NCBI RefSeq assembly: GCF_000365025.1
Contig: NZ_KB823013.1
Coordinates: 372,001 to 436,000, forward strand
DNA length: 64,000 bases
Source of the DNA: Robiginitomaculum antarcticum DSM 21748
GTDB lineage: Bacteria > Pseudomonadota > Alphaproteobacteria > Caulobacterales > Maricaulaceae
Reading direction: 5' to 3'
A program made the translations under genes and the position numbers. Under the pieces are notes generated by a model. It did not search any database, was not told the origin of the DNA, and saw only the letters and a program-made list of their open reading frames with translations. Shown piece after piece: positions 51,893 through 61,639 of the stretch. The stretch's first letter is position 1. Every line of letters begins with the position of its first letter.

Positions 51893-54325
51893 TTAATACC
51901 CGCCATGCTCAGGCAGGAATATCTCGCGTTTGCCGCCCGGGCCGGACGGGCCGATCATGCCTTGGCGTTCCATATCCTCAATCACATTGGCGGCGCGGTT
52001 ATAGCCGATGCCCAGGCGGCGCTGAATATAACTGGTCGAGGCTTTGCGGTCAGAGGCGACGATGGCGACGGCTTTGTCAAACAGCGAGGCTTCTTCGTCC
52101 GTGCCCTCGGCGAGCGCGGCGAGCTCTGCCTCTTCGTCCTTGTCGATCAGGATATCGGCGAGATATTGCGGCGAGCCCTGGGCTTTGACAAAGCCTGCGA
52201 TTTTTTCGACTTCGCCATCGGAGACGAACGGCCCGTGAAGGCGGCGCGGCTTGCCTGTTCCCATAAACAGCATATCGCCATTGCCGAGCAGCTTCTCTCC
52301 GCCCTGTTCACCTAAGATCGTGCGGCTGTCGATTTTAGAGCCGACGCGGAAGGACACCCGGGTAGGAAAATTGGCTTTGATCGTGCCGGTGATGACGTCC
52401 ACAGACGGGCGCTGCGTCGCCATAATCATATGGATGCCCGCCGCCCGCGCCATTTGCGCGAGGCGCTGCACCGCGCCTTCAATATCTTTGCCCGCAACCA
52501 TCATCAGGTCAGCCATTTCGTCGATGACGACGACGATAAACGGCATAGGCTCGAAATGCAGCTCTTCGGTCTCATAGATCGGATTGCCGCTCTCTTTATC
52601 ATATCCGGTCATGACGGTATGGGTCATGACTTCCCCCGACGCGTTGGCGGCAACAACTTTTTCATTATAGCCGGCCATATTGCGCACGCCCATTTTGGCC
52701 ATTTTGCGGTAGCGGTCTTCCATCTCCCGCACGGTCCATTTCAGCGCCACTACGGCTTTTTTCGGCTCTGTCACGACGGGAGCAAGCAAATGCGGCGCGC
52801 CGTCATAGACCGATAGCTCCAGCATTTTGGGGTCGATCATGATGAATTTACACTGATCGGGCGTCAGCGTATACATGATCGACAGGATCATGGCGTTTAC
52901 GCCGACGGATTTACCCGAGCCGGTCGTCCCCGCGACGAGCAAATGCGGCATTTTGGATAGATCGGCAATGAAAGGCTGTCCGCCAATATCTTCGCCCATC
53001 GCCATAGGCAGTCCGGCTTTGGAGTCTTTGAACGCGCGGCTGGCCAGCATATCGCGCAGGTAAACGGTTTCGCGGCGTGAATTGGGCAGCTCTATGCCGA
53101 TGGCGTTGCGGCCCGGCACAACGGCGACGCGGGCCGAGACGGCCTCCATGGAGCGGGCAATATCATCGGCCAGATTTATCACGCGCGAGGATTTCACCCC
53201 CGGGGCCGGCTCAAATTCATAAAGTGTGACGACAGGGCCGGGGCGCACTTCGCCGATCACGCCTTTGACGCCGAAATCAGTCAGAACTTCGGCGAGGCGC
53301 TGGGCATTGCGTTGCAGGCTGCGCTCATCGGTAATGGCGCGGCGCGCGGGCGGCATTTTTAACAGCTCCAAACCGGGCAGGACAAATGTGCCGTCATCAG
53401 GAAAGTTATATTTATTATAGGCGCCGGGCTTAGGCGCGGCGGCGCGGTTGCGGCTTTTGCGTTTGGTCTTGGCCACCGGCGGCGCAATCGGGGACAGGCC
53501 TGCGGTGAGCGGCGCAGCGGGCGCAATTGGGGCGTTGGCGAGTTGCTGCGCCGGGCTTTCATCCAGCCAGGCGCGCAGCGGCGCGGGGCCGTCAGCGATG
53601 TCCTGGCCATAGGCTTTATCCACGCGGCGGCGGATATAGGCAGTCAGGCGGTCAATATAGACGCGGATATGCGCCCAGACGGTCAGGGCGGCATCCGCGA
53701 ACAAGGCGGCGTCGCGCGAGACAAATCCCATATAGCGGCCCAGACAGAACGCAGCGAACAAAAAGGCGAGCACGCCGATGATCAGGCCGGGTACCGGAAA
53801 ATGCATGGCGGTTAAGGCGCCCAGCCCCATCGCAAACAGGCCGTCGCCGACAAAACCGCCAAGACCGACCGCTAAGGGCCAGCTTTGCGGGTGAGGGGCG
53901 GCGGCAAATACAATGGCGCTAAAGATTACCGCGCCGGTGCAGGAGACAATCCGCCCTGCGCGCTCGGCTTTAGTAAAGACGGGGCGGGGCTTTAAAATGG
54001 CGCGCGCGCCCGCATAGATCAGGATGAGCGACAGGATGATCACCGCGCAGCCCAGGCTCTGCAGGGAAAAATTAGCCAGCGCCGCACCCGGTCGGCCCAG
54101 CCAGTTGAGCGTGCCGGCGGATCCGGCGGTGTCAAATGTGCTGTCCAGCGCGGAATAAGAGACGGCGGATAAAAATAAAGCGCCGCCCAGGCCGAGCGAT
54201 ATCAGCGCGCGGGCGGCCCGCCAGAACATCTGCGGCCCGGCCGCGTTCACATCATGCATTAAATCGCGCGCGCGGCCGCTCGTATAATCGGCGCCAAAAT
54301 CAGCAGCTGGATCGGAATAGGTCAA
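51893..54325 (-). CDS. ftsK: DNA translocase FtsK
   Basis: An 810-aa septal DNA pump. Four membrane helices lie in the first 180 residues, then a short Ala/Pro/Lys-rich linker (about 240-300). The motor follows with Walker A VAGTTGSGKSVGVNAM, Walker B FIVVVIDEMADLMM and ATQRPSVDVITGTIKANFPTR (two parts). A C-terminal gamma winged helix (TSYIQRRLGIGYNRAANVIEDME) recognises polar DNA motifs. The start is TTG 54325 behind GGAGCC. ATG 54259 is an alternative. It coordinates division with chromosome dimer resolution. Confidence 0.95.
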   Translation of the reverse strand: MTYSDPAADFGADYTSGRARDLMHDVNAAGPQMFWRAARALISLGLGGALFLSAVSYSALDSTFDTAGSAGTLNWLGRPGAALANFSLQSLGCAVIILSLILIYAGARAILKPRPVFTKAERAGRIVSCTGAVIFSAIVFAAAPHPQSWPLAVGLGGFVGDGLFAMGLGALTAMHFPVPGLIIGVLAFLFAAFCLGRYMGFVSRDAALFADAALTVWAHIRVYIDRLTAYIRRRVDKAYGQDIADGPAPLRAWLDESPAQQLANAPIAPAAPLTAGLSPIAPPVAKTKRKSRNRAAAPKPGAYNKYNFPDDGTFVLPGLELLKMPPARRAITDERSLQRNAQRLAEVLTDFGVKGVIGEVRPGPVVTLYEFEPAPGVKSSRVINLADDIARSMEAVSARVAVVPGRNAIGIELPNSRRETVYLRDMLASRAFKDSKAGLPMAMGEDIGGQPFIADLSKMPHLLVAGTTGSGKSVGVNAMILSIMYTLTPDQCKFIMIDPKMLELSVYDGAPHLLAPVVTEPKKAVVALKWTVREMEDRYRKMAKMGVRNMAGYNEKVVAANASGEVMTHTVMTGYDKESGNPIYETEELHFEPMPFIVVVIDEMADLMMVAGKDIEGAVQRLAQMARAAGIHMIMATQRPSVDVITGTIKANFPTRVSFRVGSKIDSRTILGEQGGEKLLGNGDMLFMGTGKPRRLHGPFVSDGEVEKIAGFVKAQGSPQYLADILIDKDEEAELAALAEGTDEEASLFDKAVAIVASDRKASTSYIQRRLGIGYNRAANVIEDMERQGMIGPSGPGGKREIFLPEHGGY

Positions 54326-54713
54326 GGCAGGCTCCGCGCGCTCAAATTTAAAAGGGTCAAGTCTTTAACAAGACTTAAACAAAAGCCGTAAACGCGGTGT
54401 TAAGAGATGGAGGGTGGCCGCGCTAAAGGAGAGCAAAAAAAGCCCTGCGACCCATGAGGGAAGCAGGGCAAGTTATCACATAGGGAGAACACGTTGCCGT
54501 ATTCGTATTCTGTGTGTCACAGCGCGCCTTACAGGGACATGGCAGGCATCCTAATTCTCTGTCATACTCATATCCTGCACAAGCGTTGAGCATGGATTTG
54601 GCGCTTTGGGACAAAGTATGGTCAGGCCGTGGTATGGAGGAGCCATGAAGGCGTTAGGACGGGCGGCAATTTGCGCGCTTTGCGCCGCCCGCATTTGCGG
54701 GCTATAGGCGGGC
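54326..54713. other. Intergenic region between ftsK and the UbiH-family gene
   Basis: 388 bp. The main content is a strong minus-strand terminator at 54434-54469 with no convincing gene in front of it, described below as a candidate small RNA. A 63-codon minus-strand frame (54423-54614, TTG start) runs through the terminator and is not believed. Confidence 0.5.
54434..54560 (-). ncRNA. Candidate small RNA or leader transcript
   Basis: A strong intrinsic terminator on the minus strand (54434-54469): stem GCCCTGC / GCAGGGC, an internal loop, inner stem CCC / GGG with loop ATGA, then seven T. No gene on that strand ends here. The region before it contains only tiny frames (for example MSMTEN). 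A small RNA starting somewhere near 54560 is the simplest reading. Neither the 5' end nor a family (6S, SRP) could be recognised. Confidence 0.35.
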
Positions 54714-55925
54714 ATGACCCAAGATTTTGATATTGCGATTGTCGGCGGCGGCCCTGCGGGGCTGGCGGCAGCCCTGTCGCTACACAGGCTGCGGCCCGAA
54801 TTGTCGTTGGCTGTCATTGACGCAGGCCACGCGCCGGTTGACGGACGCGCGTCTATGCTCGCGCCGAGCAGTTGGCGGCTGGTAGAAAATCTCGGCTTGG
54901 CAAAGGCGCTGTCCGGTAAAATGCTGGACGTGAGCGATATGCTGATCAGTGACGGCGTCGCCGGAGAGGCGGCTTCGCCCTTATCGCTGCATTTCAGCGA
55001 TAGCGATCATATGCGCGGCGGCGTGGCGCAGCCTCTGGGCCATATGGTTCAAAACGCCGATCTCACCGACGCGCTGCGCAGCGCGGTAGACGCCTCCGGT
55101 ATCACCCAAATCACGGCGCGCGTCACCGATAGCGCGCCCGGCACGCTAACACTGGATAATGGGCAGACCATCACAGCCGGTTTTATCGCCGCCGCCGATG
55201 GCGGTCGCAGTGTGCTGCGCCGCCGCGCGGGCATAGAAACGACAGGGTGGGATTACCTACAATCCGGCATCGTTACCACAATTGCGCACGAGCTTCCGCA
55301 TGAGGGCTGCGCTCAACAGCTGTTTTTGCCCTCCGGACCACTCGCGCTTTTGCCGCTGATTGGGGACGCAGAGCATCCCCATCAATGCTCTATCGTCTGG
55401 AGCGAAGACGCTGCCGCCGCTAAGGCCGCGCTGGCCTTGCCCGTCGATCTGTTCACGGCAGAGCTGGCCCGCCGCATGGGCGATCTCTATGGCAAGATTG
55501 AAACCATCGCGCCCTTGCAAAGCTGGCCCTTAAAGATGCAATTGGCCAAATCCTATCATAGTGACAAGCTGGCCCTGGTCGGGGACGCGGCGCATATCAT
55601 TCATCCGCTGGCGGGGCAGGGTCTGAACCTTGGCCTGCGCGACGCGGCTGCTCTGGCGCAAAGCGTAGCCGATGGTCTGGCCGTCGGAGAGATTTTGGGC
55701 GGGCCGAATATGCTGGGGCGCTATAGCCGCTGGCGTAAATCCGACGCGCTACAGCTCGCCGCCATGACGGACGGGCTGGAGAAACTGTTTTCAAACCGCA
55801 TTGCGCCGCTTAGGCATCTGCGCCGCCTCGGCCTCGGCGCGGTCGATCGCAGCGATACATTGCGCAGTTTTTTCATGCGCGAAGCGGCAGGCGAAACAGG
55901 CGACGTGCCGGGACTGTTGGTTTAG
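54714..55925 (+). CDS. UbiH/UbiF/COQ6 family FAD-dependent hydroxylase
   Basis: A 403-aa flavoprotein monooxygenase. The dinucleotide motif is DIAIVGGGPAGLAAALSL, the DG motif lies near GFIAAADGGRSVLRRRAGI, and the second FAD motif is KLALVGDAAHIIHPLAGQGLNLGLRD (about 283-308). It most likely hydroxylates the ubiquinone ring. Which position is not decidable here. Its promoter lies next to the candidate small RNA. Confidence 0.92.
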   Translation: MTQDFDIAIVGGGPAGLAAALSLHRLRPELSLAVIDAGHAPVDGRASMLAPSSWRLVENLGLAKALSGKMLDVSDMLISDGVAGEAASPLSLHFSDSDHMRGGVAQPLGHMVQNADLTDALRSAVDASGITQITARVTDSAPGTLTLDNGQTITAGFIAAADGGRSVLRRRAGIETTGWDYLQSGIVTTIAHELPHEGCAQQLFLPSGPLALLPLIGDAEHPHQCSIVWSEDAAAAKAALALPVDLFTAELARRMGDLYGKIETIAPLQSWPLKMQLAKSYHSDKLALVGDAAHIIHPLAGQGLNLGLRDAAALAQSVADGLAVGEILGGPNMLGRYSRWRKSDALQLAAMTDGLEKLFSNRIAPLRHLRRLGLGAVDRSDTLRSFFMREAAGETGDVPGLLV

Positions 55926-56303
55926 TTATTTTATTATTTCAGCATAAATTAGCAAACCCAGAAAAATTGTCGCCACGCCTAAATATATGTATTGGATTAT
56001 GCTGGTTAGGCGATAAGTCGGATCCTGGAACGGATAATCAATCTTATATCTGGAAATCCACCATAAGTTTCCGATGACATATTCCCAAACTGCAACCAAC
56101 AAGATGACGCAATTGATTACAGCATAAGTTTTAGGCGAGTGAGGGTTAAATATCATCGCGTTTACAGTCAGCAGTATCATAATGACTGCAACACCAATAA
56201 CTGTGTTCAGAAACATGAAGCGATAATAAAGCGGCATTGGAATGGGCTCGAAGGTAGGCAGTCTCATTTTTTGGCTCAACATTTTTTTCGGTAAATGCAG
56301 CAT
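55926..56303 (-). CDS. Small membrane protein of unknown function
   Basis: A 125-aa protein with four hydrophobic segments (FMFLNTVIGVAVIMILLTV, then KTYAVINCVILLVAVWEYVI, IGNLWWI and YIYLGVATIFLGLLIYAEI). The coding region is AT-rich relative to neighbours. No family recognised. It is convergent with the UbiH-family gene, sharing no spacer. Confidence 0.6.
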   Translation of the reverse strand: MLHLPKKMLSQKMRLPTFEPIPMPLYYRFMFLNTVIGVAVIMILLTVNAMIFNPHSPKTYAVINCVILLVAVWEYVIGNLWWISRYKIDYPFQDPTYRLTSIIQYIYLGVATIFLGLLIYAEIIK

Positions 56304-56383
56304 TATTATCGTCCGCTCTCTTTAGTCAGAAATGAATATGCCTTACAATCCGCCAAATTCATATTATAAACTACAAGGCTAAA

Positions 56384-56728
56384 ATGACCTACACACTCTA
56401 CGGACTGAAAAATTGTGATATGTGCCGCAAGGCGGTTAAAGCGCTTGAGGGTGTCGGCAAAAAAGTCACATTCGTCGATATTCGCGGTGAGGGCGTTGAT
56501 GCCCGCAAGATTGAGGATTGGGCTGATGAGGCGGGCTGGGACACCCTGCTCAATAAACGCAGCACTACTTGGCGCAAACTGTCGGAAGCCGACAAGACGG
56601 ATATTGACGAGGAAAAAGCCGTCAAACTAATGGCCGCACACCGCGCCCTGATCAAACGCCCCGTCGTGCAATGGGGCAATGAGATTTTCGTCGGATGGGG
56701 CACGGATACGCAAGACGCGCTTCTTTAA
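56384..56728 (+). CDS. ArsC/Spx family (YffB-like) reductase
   Basis: A 114-aa thioredoxin-fold protein. YGLKNCDMCRKAVKALEG carries the redox Cys (CDMC), and LLNKRSTTWRKLSEADK and LIKRPVVQWGNEIFVGWG are typical of YffB. The family uses glutathione or protein thiols, and the arsenate specificity is not implied. A real single gene with 56 bp upstream. Confidence 0.87.
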   Translation: MTYTLYGLKNCDMCRKAVKALEGVGKKVTFVDIRGEGVDARKIEDWADEAGWDTLLNKRSTTWRKLSEADKTDIDEEKAVKLMAAHRALIKRPVVQWGNEIFVGWGTDTQDALL

Positions 56729-56729
56729 T

Positions 56730-57518
56730 TTAGGCCGCGCTAACGCATGTGGATACGGAATTAGACACTCCGTCTACAAATCCTTTGAGGTAACTGGCCT
56801 CATTTTGGGCTTCATCGTCGCTCAATACAGCAAGAGGGATGCCCATCCCTCCGGGGACAAAATTTCCTTTATTATCGCCTTGCTGCGGCGTCATTGCGGC
56901 CGCAACATCCCCCGCATTAATCTGTGGCGGAACGCTAGCGACGGAGTAATTAATATAAACGGAAATATACCCTGACCGTATGGCCTCGGCTAGGTTTTCA
57001 TAGGCGCTCAGTGCAGCGTTCACATCCGGATTATCCGGATTGCTATCTTGATAAAGCGCTAGACTGCCCCGTTTTGATAAGATTTCGGCGCTAATGGCCG
57101 GCTGCGCCGCCCGGACAACGCAGGCTGTTTTTGTAACCGCCGTGCCGATTGTTTCCGGCGAGCCGCTGGTTTGAAATTGCGGCTCGAGCTGGGGCATTAA
57201 CGCGCCTAACGCTGTGCTGACCACAAGATTATCTGTGTGAACGTCTAGACCCGCGCCGATCCCCGTATAGGCTCCGAATAAAAGTGAGGCGATGTTAAAT
57301 CTACGGCGCCAATGTGCCGAGTCCTGCATTTTTTCGCCATAGCTGAGTAAAAATACATTTCCCAGCCGTACAGCTCCAGGCACATCCACATCCGCCATCA
57401 TAGATGTTTGCAGACCATCGCCTTGTAGAACATTATTGGATTCACGTTGTGATGTGGCACATCCCGCCAGCCCCGCAGCCAAACCCAAGACACAAATTAT
57501 AGATACCGTATTTCTCAT
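56730..57518 (-). CDS. Lipoprotein of unknown function
   Basis: A 262-aa protein with a lipoprotein signal (ICVLGLAAGLAGC). The mature part has ALGALMPQLEPQFQTSGSPE and a segment of alpha/beta character with VVRAAQPAISAEILSKRGSL. Two further cysteines lie in the mature part. I recognise no domain. Three consecutive start codons (GTG ATG ATG) precede MRNT. GGGGG gives best spacing to ATG 57518. Confidence 0.7.
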   Translation of the reverse strand: MRNTVSIICVLGLAAGLAGCATSQRESNNVLQGDGLQTSMMADVDVPGAVRLGNVFLLSYGEKMQDSAHWRRRFNIASLLFGAYTGIGAGLDVHTDNLVVSTALGALMPQLEPQFQTSGSPETIGTAVTKTACVVRAAQPAISAEILSKRGSLALYQDSNPDNPDVNAALSAYENLAEAIRSGYISVYINYSVASVPPQINAGDVAAAMTPQQGDNKGNFVPGGMGIPLAVLSDDEAQNEASYLKGFVDGVSNSVSTCVSAA

Positions 57519-57635
57519 CATCACCCCCGCATATGATGGTTTCTATTAACCTATATTAACTCACAATGCAACTTCAAAGGGATTGCCCTGCCGCCAAAGC
57601 TTGACCTTGGCCGCTAAAGCGCCCATTTCGCGGCA

Positions 57636-58949
57636 ATGTACACACGGCCTGAACATAACCGCGTCAAGACTGTCACATTGGGGTGCCGGCTAAATGCCTA
57701 TGAGTCCGATGTGATGGCGCAAAACGCCAATCTTTCGGGCCTGACCGATGCTGTCATTATCAATAGCTGCGCCGTGACCAATGAAGCTGTGCGCGCCTCC
57801 CGCCAAGCCGTGCGCCGCGCCGTCAAAGACAATCCCGACGCCAAAATTATTGTCACCGGATGCGCGGCGCAGGTCGATCCACAAAGCTTTGCGGCGATAG
57901 ACGGCGTCACCCGCGTCATCGGAAATGACGATAAAATGGGCGCGCAGGTTTTTAATCCCGAGACCTTATTTGATGGCGGCGAGCCGATCCGCGTCAATGA
58001 TATTATGGCGGTGACCGAACACGCGCCGCAAATACTGTCTAATTCTTTTGGGCCAGGCGCGAACGCGCCCCGGCAAACCCAGTCGCGCAGCCGCGCCTTT
58101 GTCCAAGTGCAAAACGGATGCGATCACCGCTGCACCTTTTGCATCATTCCTTATGGGCGTGGTAATTCACGCAGCGTTCCGGCGGGCGAAGTTGTTGCCC
58201 ATGTCCGGCAATTATCTGCGCAAGGCTATAAAGAAGTCGTCCTGACAGGGGTGGACATTTCAAGCTGGGGCAGTGACCTGCCCGGACAGCCGCCGCTGGG
58301 GGATTTGGTGCGGCGCATTTTAAAGCTGGTTCCTGATCTGCCGCGCATTCGTTTGTCCTCCATTGACCTGGCCGAAATTGATCCGGTGCTGATGGACGTG
58401 ATTGCCCATGAGCCGCGCTTTTGCCCTTATTTGCACCTCTCTCTGCAACATGGTGACAGCCTGATTTTAAAGCGCATGAAGCGCCGCCATAGCCGCGATG
58501 ATGCGCTGGCTTTGACCGCAAAATTGCGCGCGGCGCGGCCTGACATTACATTTGGCGCGGATATTATTGCGGGTTTCCCGACGGAAACGAATGAACAATT
58601 TACCCAAAGCCTCTCTATATTAGAGCAGATCAATATTGCTTGGGCGCATATTTTTCCGTTCTCGCCAAAAGACGGCACGCCCGCTGCGCGCATGCCGCAA
58701 ATCGATGGCCGTATTATCAAAGCGCGCGCCAAAGCCCTGCGCGAAAAGGCCGCGCATATCCGCACAGCGCATTTTAAAACGCGCGTGGGTGGTACAGATA
58801 TGGCCCTGATCGAAGGCGGCGGCGTGGGGCGTTTGCCCGATTTTACGCTGGTGGATTTACCGGGCTCGGACGCCCTTGCAGGACAGCTTTGCAAGGTGCA
58901 CATGACGGGTTACGGTAAGAATAATATGACAGGAGAGCTCGTCACATAA
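57636..58949 (+). CDS. mtaB: tRNA t6A37 methylthiotransferase MtaB
   Basis: A 437-aa radical-SAM enzyme that converts t6A37 to ms2t6A37. The N-terminal UPF0004 domain has VTLGCRLNAYESDVMA and INSCAVTNEAVRASRQ plus VTGCAAQVDP for the first cluster. The radical SAM motif is NGCDHRCTFCIIPYGRG, and a TRAM-like C-terminus closes it. It overlaps ftsY by one base (TAATG). Confidence 0.95.
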   Translation: MYTRPEHNRVKTVTLGCRLNAYESDVMAQNANLSGLTDAVIINSCAVTNEAVRASRQAVRRAVKDNPDAKIIVTGCAAQVDPQSFAAIDGVTRVIGNDDKMGAQVFNPETLFDGGEPIRVNDIMAVTEHAPQILSNSFGPGANAPRQTQSRSRAFVQVQNGCDHRCTFCIIPYGRGNSRSVPAGEVVAHVRQLSAQGYKEVVLTGVDISSWGSDLPGQPPLGDLVRRILKLVPDLPRIRLSSIDLAEIDPVLMDVIAHEPRFCPYLHLSLQHGDSLILKRMKRRHSRDDALALTAKLRAARPDITFGADIIAGFPTETNEQFTQSLSILEQINIAWAHIFPFSPKDGTPAARMPQIDGRIIKARAKALREKAAHIRTAHFKTRVGGTDMALIEGGGVGRLPDFTLVDLPGSDALAGQLCKVHMTGYGKNNMTGELVT

Positions 58950-60724
58950 TGGCTGATGGTACTAAGAAAAAGCGCAGTTTTTTATCCAAGCTGGGCTTTA
59001 AATCCAAGGATGAAAAGCGGGCCGAAGAGGCTGCAGAGCGGGCCGCAGCGCAGCAGCGCGTTGACTCCCAAATGGCCGCGCGCATGGCCGCGATTAATGC
59101 CGCTGCCCTAAAATCCGCGCGGGAGCAGGACGAGAGCGCAGCGGGGCTTTCTGATGAAGACCGCGCGCGCATTGAAGCTAACGAGCAGCGTGAAGCTGAA
59201 ATTCAAGCCGCCCGCGATGTCGCCCGTGCCAAACAACTCGCCGAAGAACGCGCCCGCGACGCTGAGGAAAAAGCTAAAGCGCAAGACGCCACCGCCGCCC
59301 GCCAGGCCGAGGCCGAGGCCCGCGTCTTGGTAGCGCGGCAGAAAGCCGCCGAGGATGCTGGCCGAAAAGAATTAGAGGCCAAAGCCCGCCGTGAGGCAGA
59401 GGCTAAACGTAGGGTCGAAGAGCAAGCGCAGCTTGACCGTCTCGCCAGAGAAGACGCCGCTAAAGCCGCCGCCTATAAAGCCCGCCAAGAGATTGAGGCC
59501 AAAGCCCGTGAGGCCGCCGAAGCCGCGCGCATTGCCGACGAGCAACGCATTGCGGCGAAGGAGAAAGCCGCCGCGCAGAAGGCCGAGCTTGAGCGCATCG
59601 AAGCCGAACGCCTTGCCGTCGAGACCGCCAAAACCGATCGCCTTCGCCGCGAAGCCGAGGAGGCAGACCGTCGCGCCGAAGACGCCGCCCGGCGCGCGCG
59701 TATTAATGCCGAAGAGCGCGCCAAAGAAGAGGCCCGGCTGGCCGAACGCGCGGCCAAAGCGCCGCCCGTTCCCGACATTGACCCCATGGCGGATGGTGGG
59801 TTTTTCAACCGCATCACCAAAGGTCTGTCCAAATCAACGGGCAAGATGAGCGACGGCGTTTCCGCCGCCTTTACCAAACGCAAATTAGACGATTCTGCGC
59901 TTGAAGAGCTTGAAGACCTGCTGATTGCCTCCGATCTGGGCGTCGGTCCGGCCATGCGTGTCACCGCAGCGCTGGCCCGCGATAAATTCGATAAACAAGT
60001 CACGGATATGGAGATTAAAATCGCGCTGGCCGATGTCATCTCTGAGATCCTGACCCCGCTGGAAAAGCCGCTGCGGCTGACCGGGGCCAAGCCGGAGATC
60101 ATGTTATTTGTCGGCGTCAACGGATCCGGCAAGACCACGACGCTGGGCAAAATCGCCAAGCGCTATACCGATGAGGGCAAAAAGGTCATGCTTTGCGCGG
60201 GCGACACATTTCGCGCTGCCGCCGTCGAGCAGCTCACAATCTGGGGTGAGCGGGCCGGCGCGCCTGTGGTCTCCGGCAAACCCGGCGCGGACGCAGCAGC
60301 TTTGGTCTATGACGCGATTGAGCGCGCGCGCGACGAAGACGTTGATATTTTAATGATCGATACGGCAGGGCGTCTTCAAAACCGCGCCGAGCTGATGGAC
60401 GAGCTGTCCAAAGTCGTGCGCGTGATTAACAAGCAGGACCCCACCGCGCCGCATCACACTATATTAGTGCTCGATGCCACGGTCGGCCAAAACGCGCTGA
60501 TGCAGACCGAGGCGTTTAAAAATACAGCCGGCGTCACGGGGCTGATCATGACCAAGCTGGACGGTACGGCCAAAGGCGGCGTGCTTGTCGCGCTATCAGA
60601 TAAATTTAAACTGCCCATCCACGCCATCGGTATTGGCGAGCGCATTGAAGATTTGGAATATTTCTCCGCGCCTGTCTTTGCGGCGGCAATCTCCGGCGTC
60701 GCGGATGAGATGGTGGCGGGATAA
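58949..60724 (+). CDS. ftsY: Signal recognition particle receptor FtsY
   Basis: A 591-aa SRP receptor GTPase with an unusually long N-terminal extension. Residues about 1-270 are a Lys-rich start followed by an Ala/Glu/Arg repeat predicted as coiled coil (EAKAREAAEAARIADEQRIA type). The NG domain follows: N domain LDDSALEELEDLLIASDLGV, G1 VGVNGSGKTTTLGKIA, G3 ILMIDTAGRLQNR, and TKLDGTAKGG. ATG 58949 overlaps the mtaB stop. It docks SRP-ribosome complexes at the inner membrane. Confidence 0.95.
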   Translation: MADGTKKKRSFLSKLGFKSKDEKRAEEAAERAAAQQRVDSQMAARMAAINAAALKSAREQDESAAGLSDEDRARIEANEQREAEIQAARDVARAKQLAEERARDAEEKAKAQDATAARQAEAEARVLVARQKAAEDAGRKELEAKARREAEAKRRVEEQAQLDRLAREDAAKAAAYKARQEIEAKAREAAEAARIADEQRIAAKEKAAAQKAELERIEAERLAVETAKTDRLRREAEEADRRAEDAARRARINAEERAKEEARLAERAAKAPPVPDIDPMADGGFFNRITKGLSKSTGKMSDGVSAAFTKRKLDDSALEELEDLLIASDLGVGPAMRVTAALARDKFDKQVTDMEIKIALADVISEILTPLEKPLRLTGAKPEIMLFVGVNGSGKTTTLGKIAKRYTDEGKKVMLCAGDTFRAAAVEQLTIWGERAGAPVVSGKPGADAAALVYDAIERARDEDVDILMIDTAGRLQNRAELMDELSKVVRVINKQDPTAPHHTILVLDATVGQNALMQTEAFKNTAGVTGLIMTKLDGTAKGGVLVALSDKFKLPIHAIGIGERIEDLEYFSAPVFAAAISGVADEMVAG

Positions 60725-60769
60725 TTGTGACTAACAAATATAATTACCATATCGGCGTTCAGAATTAAT

Positions 60770-61639
60770 TTGATCCTTAACACTGTATCCTTTCTTCCCG
60801 CCGCAATGATGTTGGCATCAGCGGTCATTCATGCCGCGATAGGGTTATGGTTAAAAAAATCAGACGACAAGCTCGCCTTTCGCGCTGTTCTCGCACTCTC
60901 TACGGCTTTGCTGGTTCTGCCTTTCGCCTTTATTATTCCGCTTCCGGCCGCGCAGGCCTGGCCGTTCTTAATCGGCGGGGCGGTTATTCATTTCGTCTAT
61001 CAGCTGAGCCAGATCAGCGCTTTTGAGCGCGGCGATATGGGGCTGGTCTATCCCGTCATGCGCGGCATGGCCCCGGCCTTGGCGGCGGGGTTTGCCTTTT
61101 TAATTTTAAAAGAAACGCTCTCCCCGATTGAGCTGTCAGGCTTATTGATCGCAGCCTTTGCCCTAATCGCCTTTGGTTGGCCCTCGCGCGGGCGGCCTGA
61201 GCGGTGGGGTAGCGCGATGATATTTGCTATCATCTGCGGCATTATGATTGCATTTTATTCCGTAATAGACGGCGCAGGAATGCGAATTGCGCGTGAGGGG
61301 CAGGGACAGATTTGGAGTTACCTCGTCTGGTTTTTCCTGCTCGATTGGGTCTTTCTGGTTCCGGTCGCGATATATATGCGGCGAAACCAGTTAAGCACCG
61401 CCGTAAAAGGCGCGATGCGTTCCGGCGCAATTGCGGGCATAGCGTCTCTGTTTTCTTATGGACTGGCCCTGATCGCGTTTTCGCTCGCGCCGATTGGCCC
61501 GATGAGCGCCATGCGCGAAACGTCCGTTGTTTTTGGCGCGGTGTTCGCGGCCGTAATTTTAAAAGAACCGTTTGGACAGCGGCGAATTATTCTCGCCGTT
61601 ATTTTATCAGCCGGGCTTATTGCAATGCAATTTGGCTAG
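60770..61639 (+). CDS. EamA/DMT family transporter
   Basis: A 289-aa protein with about ten membrane segments in two EamA halves. [20 protein letters not shown] closes the first half, and [20 protein letters not shown] the second, both conserved in the drug/metabolite transporter family. The start is TTG 60770. A later ATG (MMLASAV) is possible. The solute is unknown. Its 3' end overlaps rlmN by 23 nt. Confidence 0.85.
   Translation: MILNTVSFLPAAMMLASAVIHAAIGLWLKKSDDKLAFRAVLALSTALLVLPFAFIIPLPAAQAWPFLIGGAVIHFVYQLSQISAFERGDMGLVYPVMRGMAPALAAGFAFLILKETLSPIELSGLLIAAFALIAFGWPSRGRPERWGSAMIFAIICGIMIAFYSVIDGAGMRIAREGQGQIWSYLVWFFLLDWVFLVPVAIYMRRNQLSTAVKGAMRSGAIAGIASLFSYGLALIAFSLAPIGPMSAMRETSVVFGAVFAAVILKEPFGQRRIILAVILSAGLIAMQFG

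Noticed and set aside
54423-54614. 63-codon Cys-rich frame on the minus strand
   Set aside because: It runs through a strong terminator hairpin, starts with TTG and has no ribosome-binding site. A small RNA explains the terminator better.
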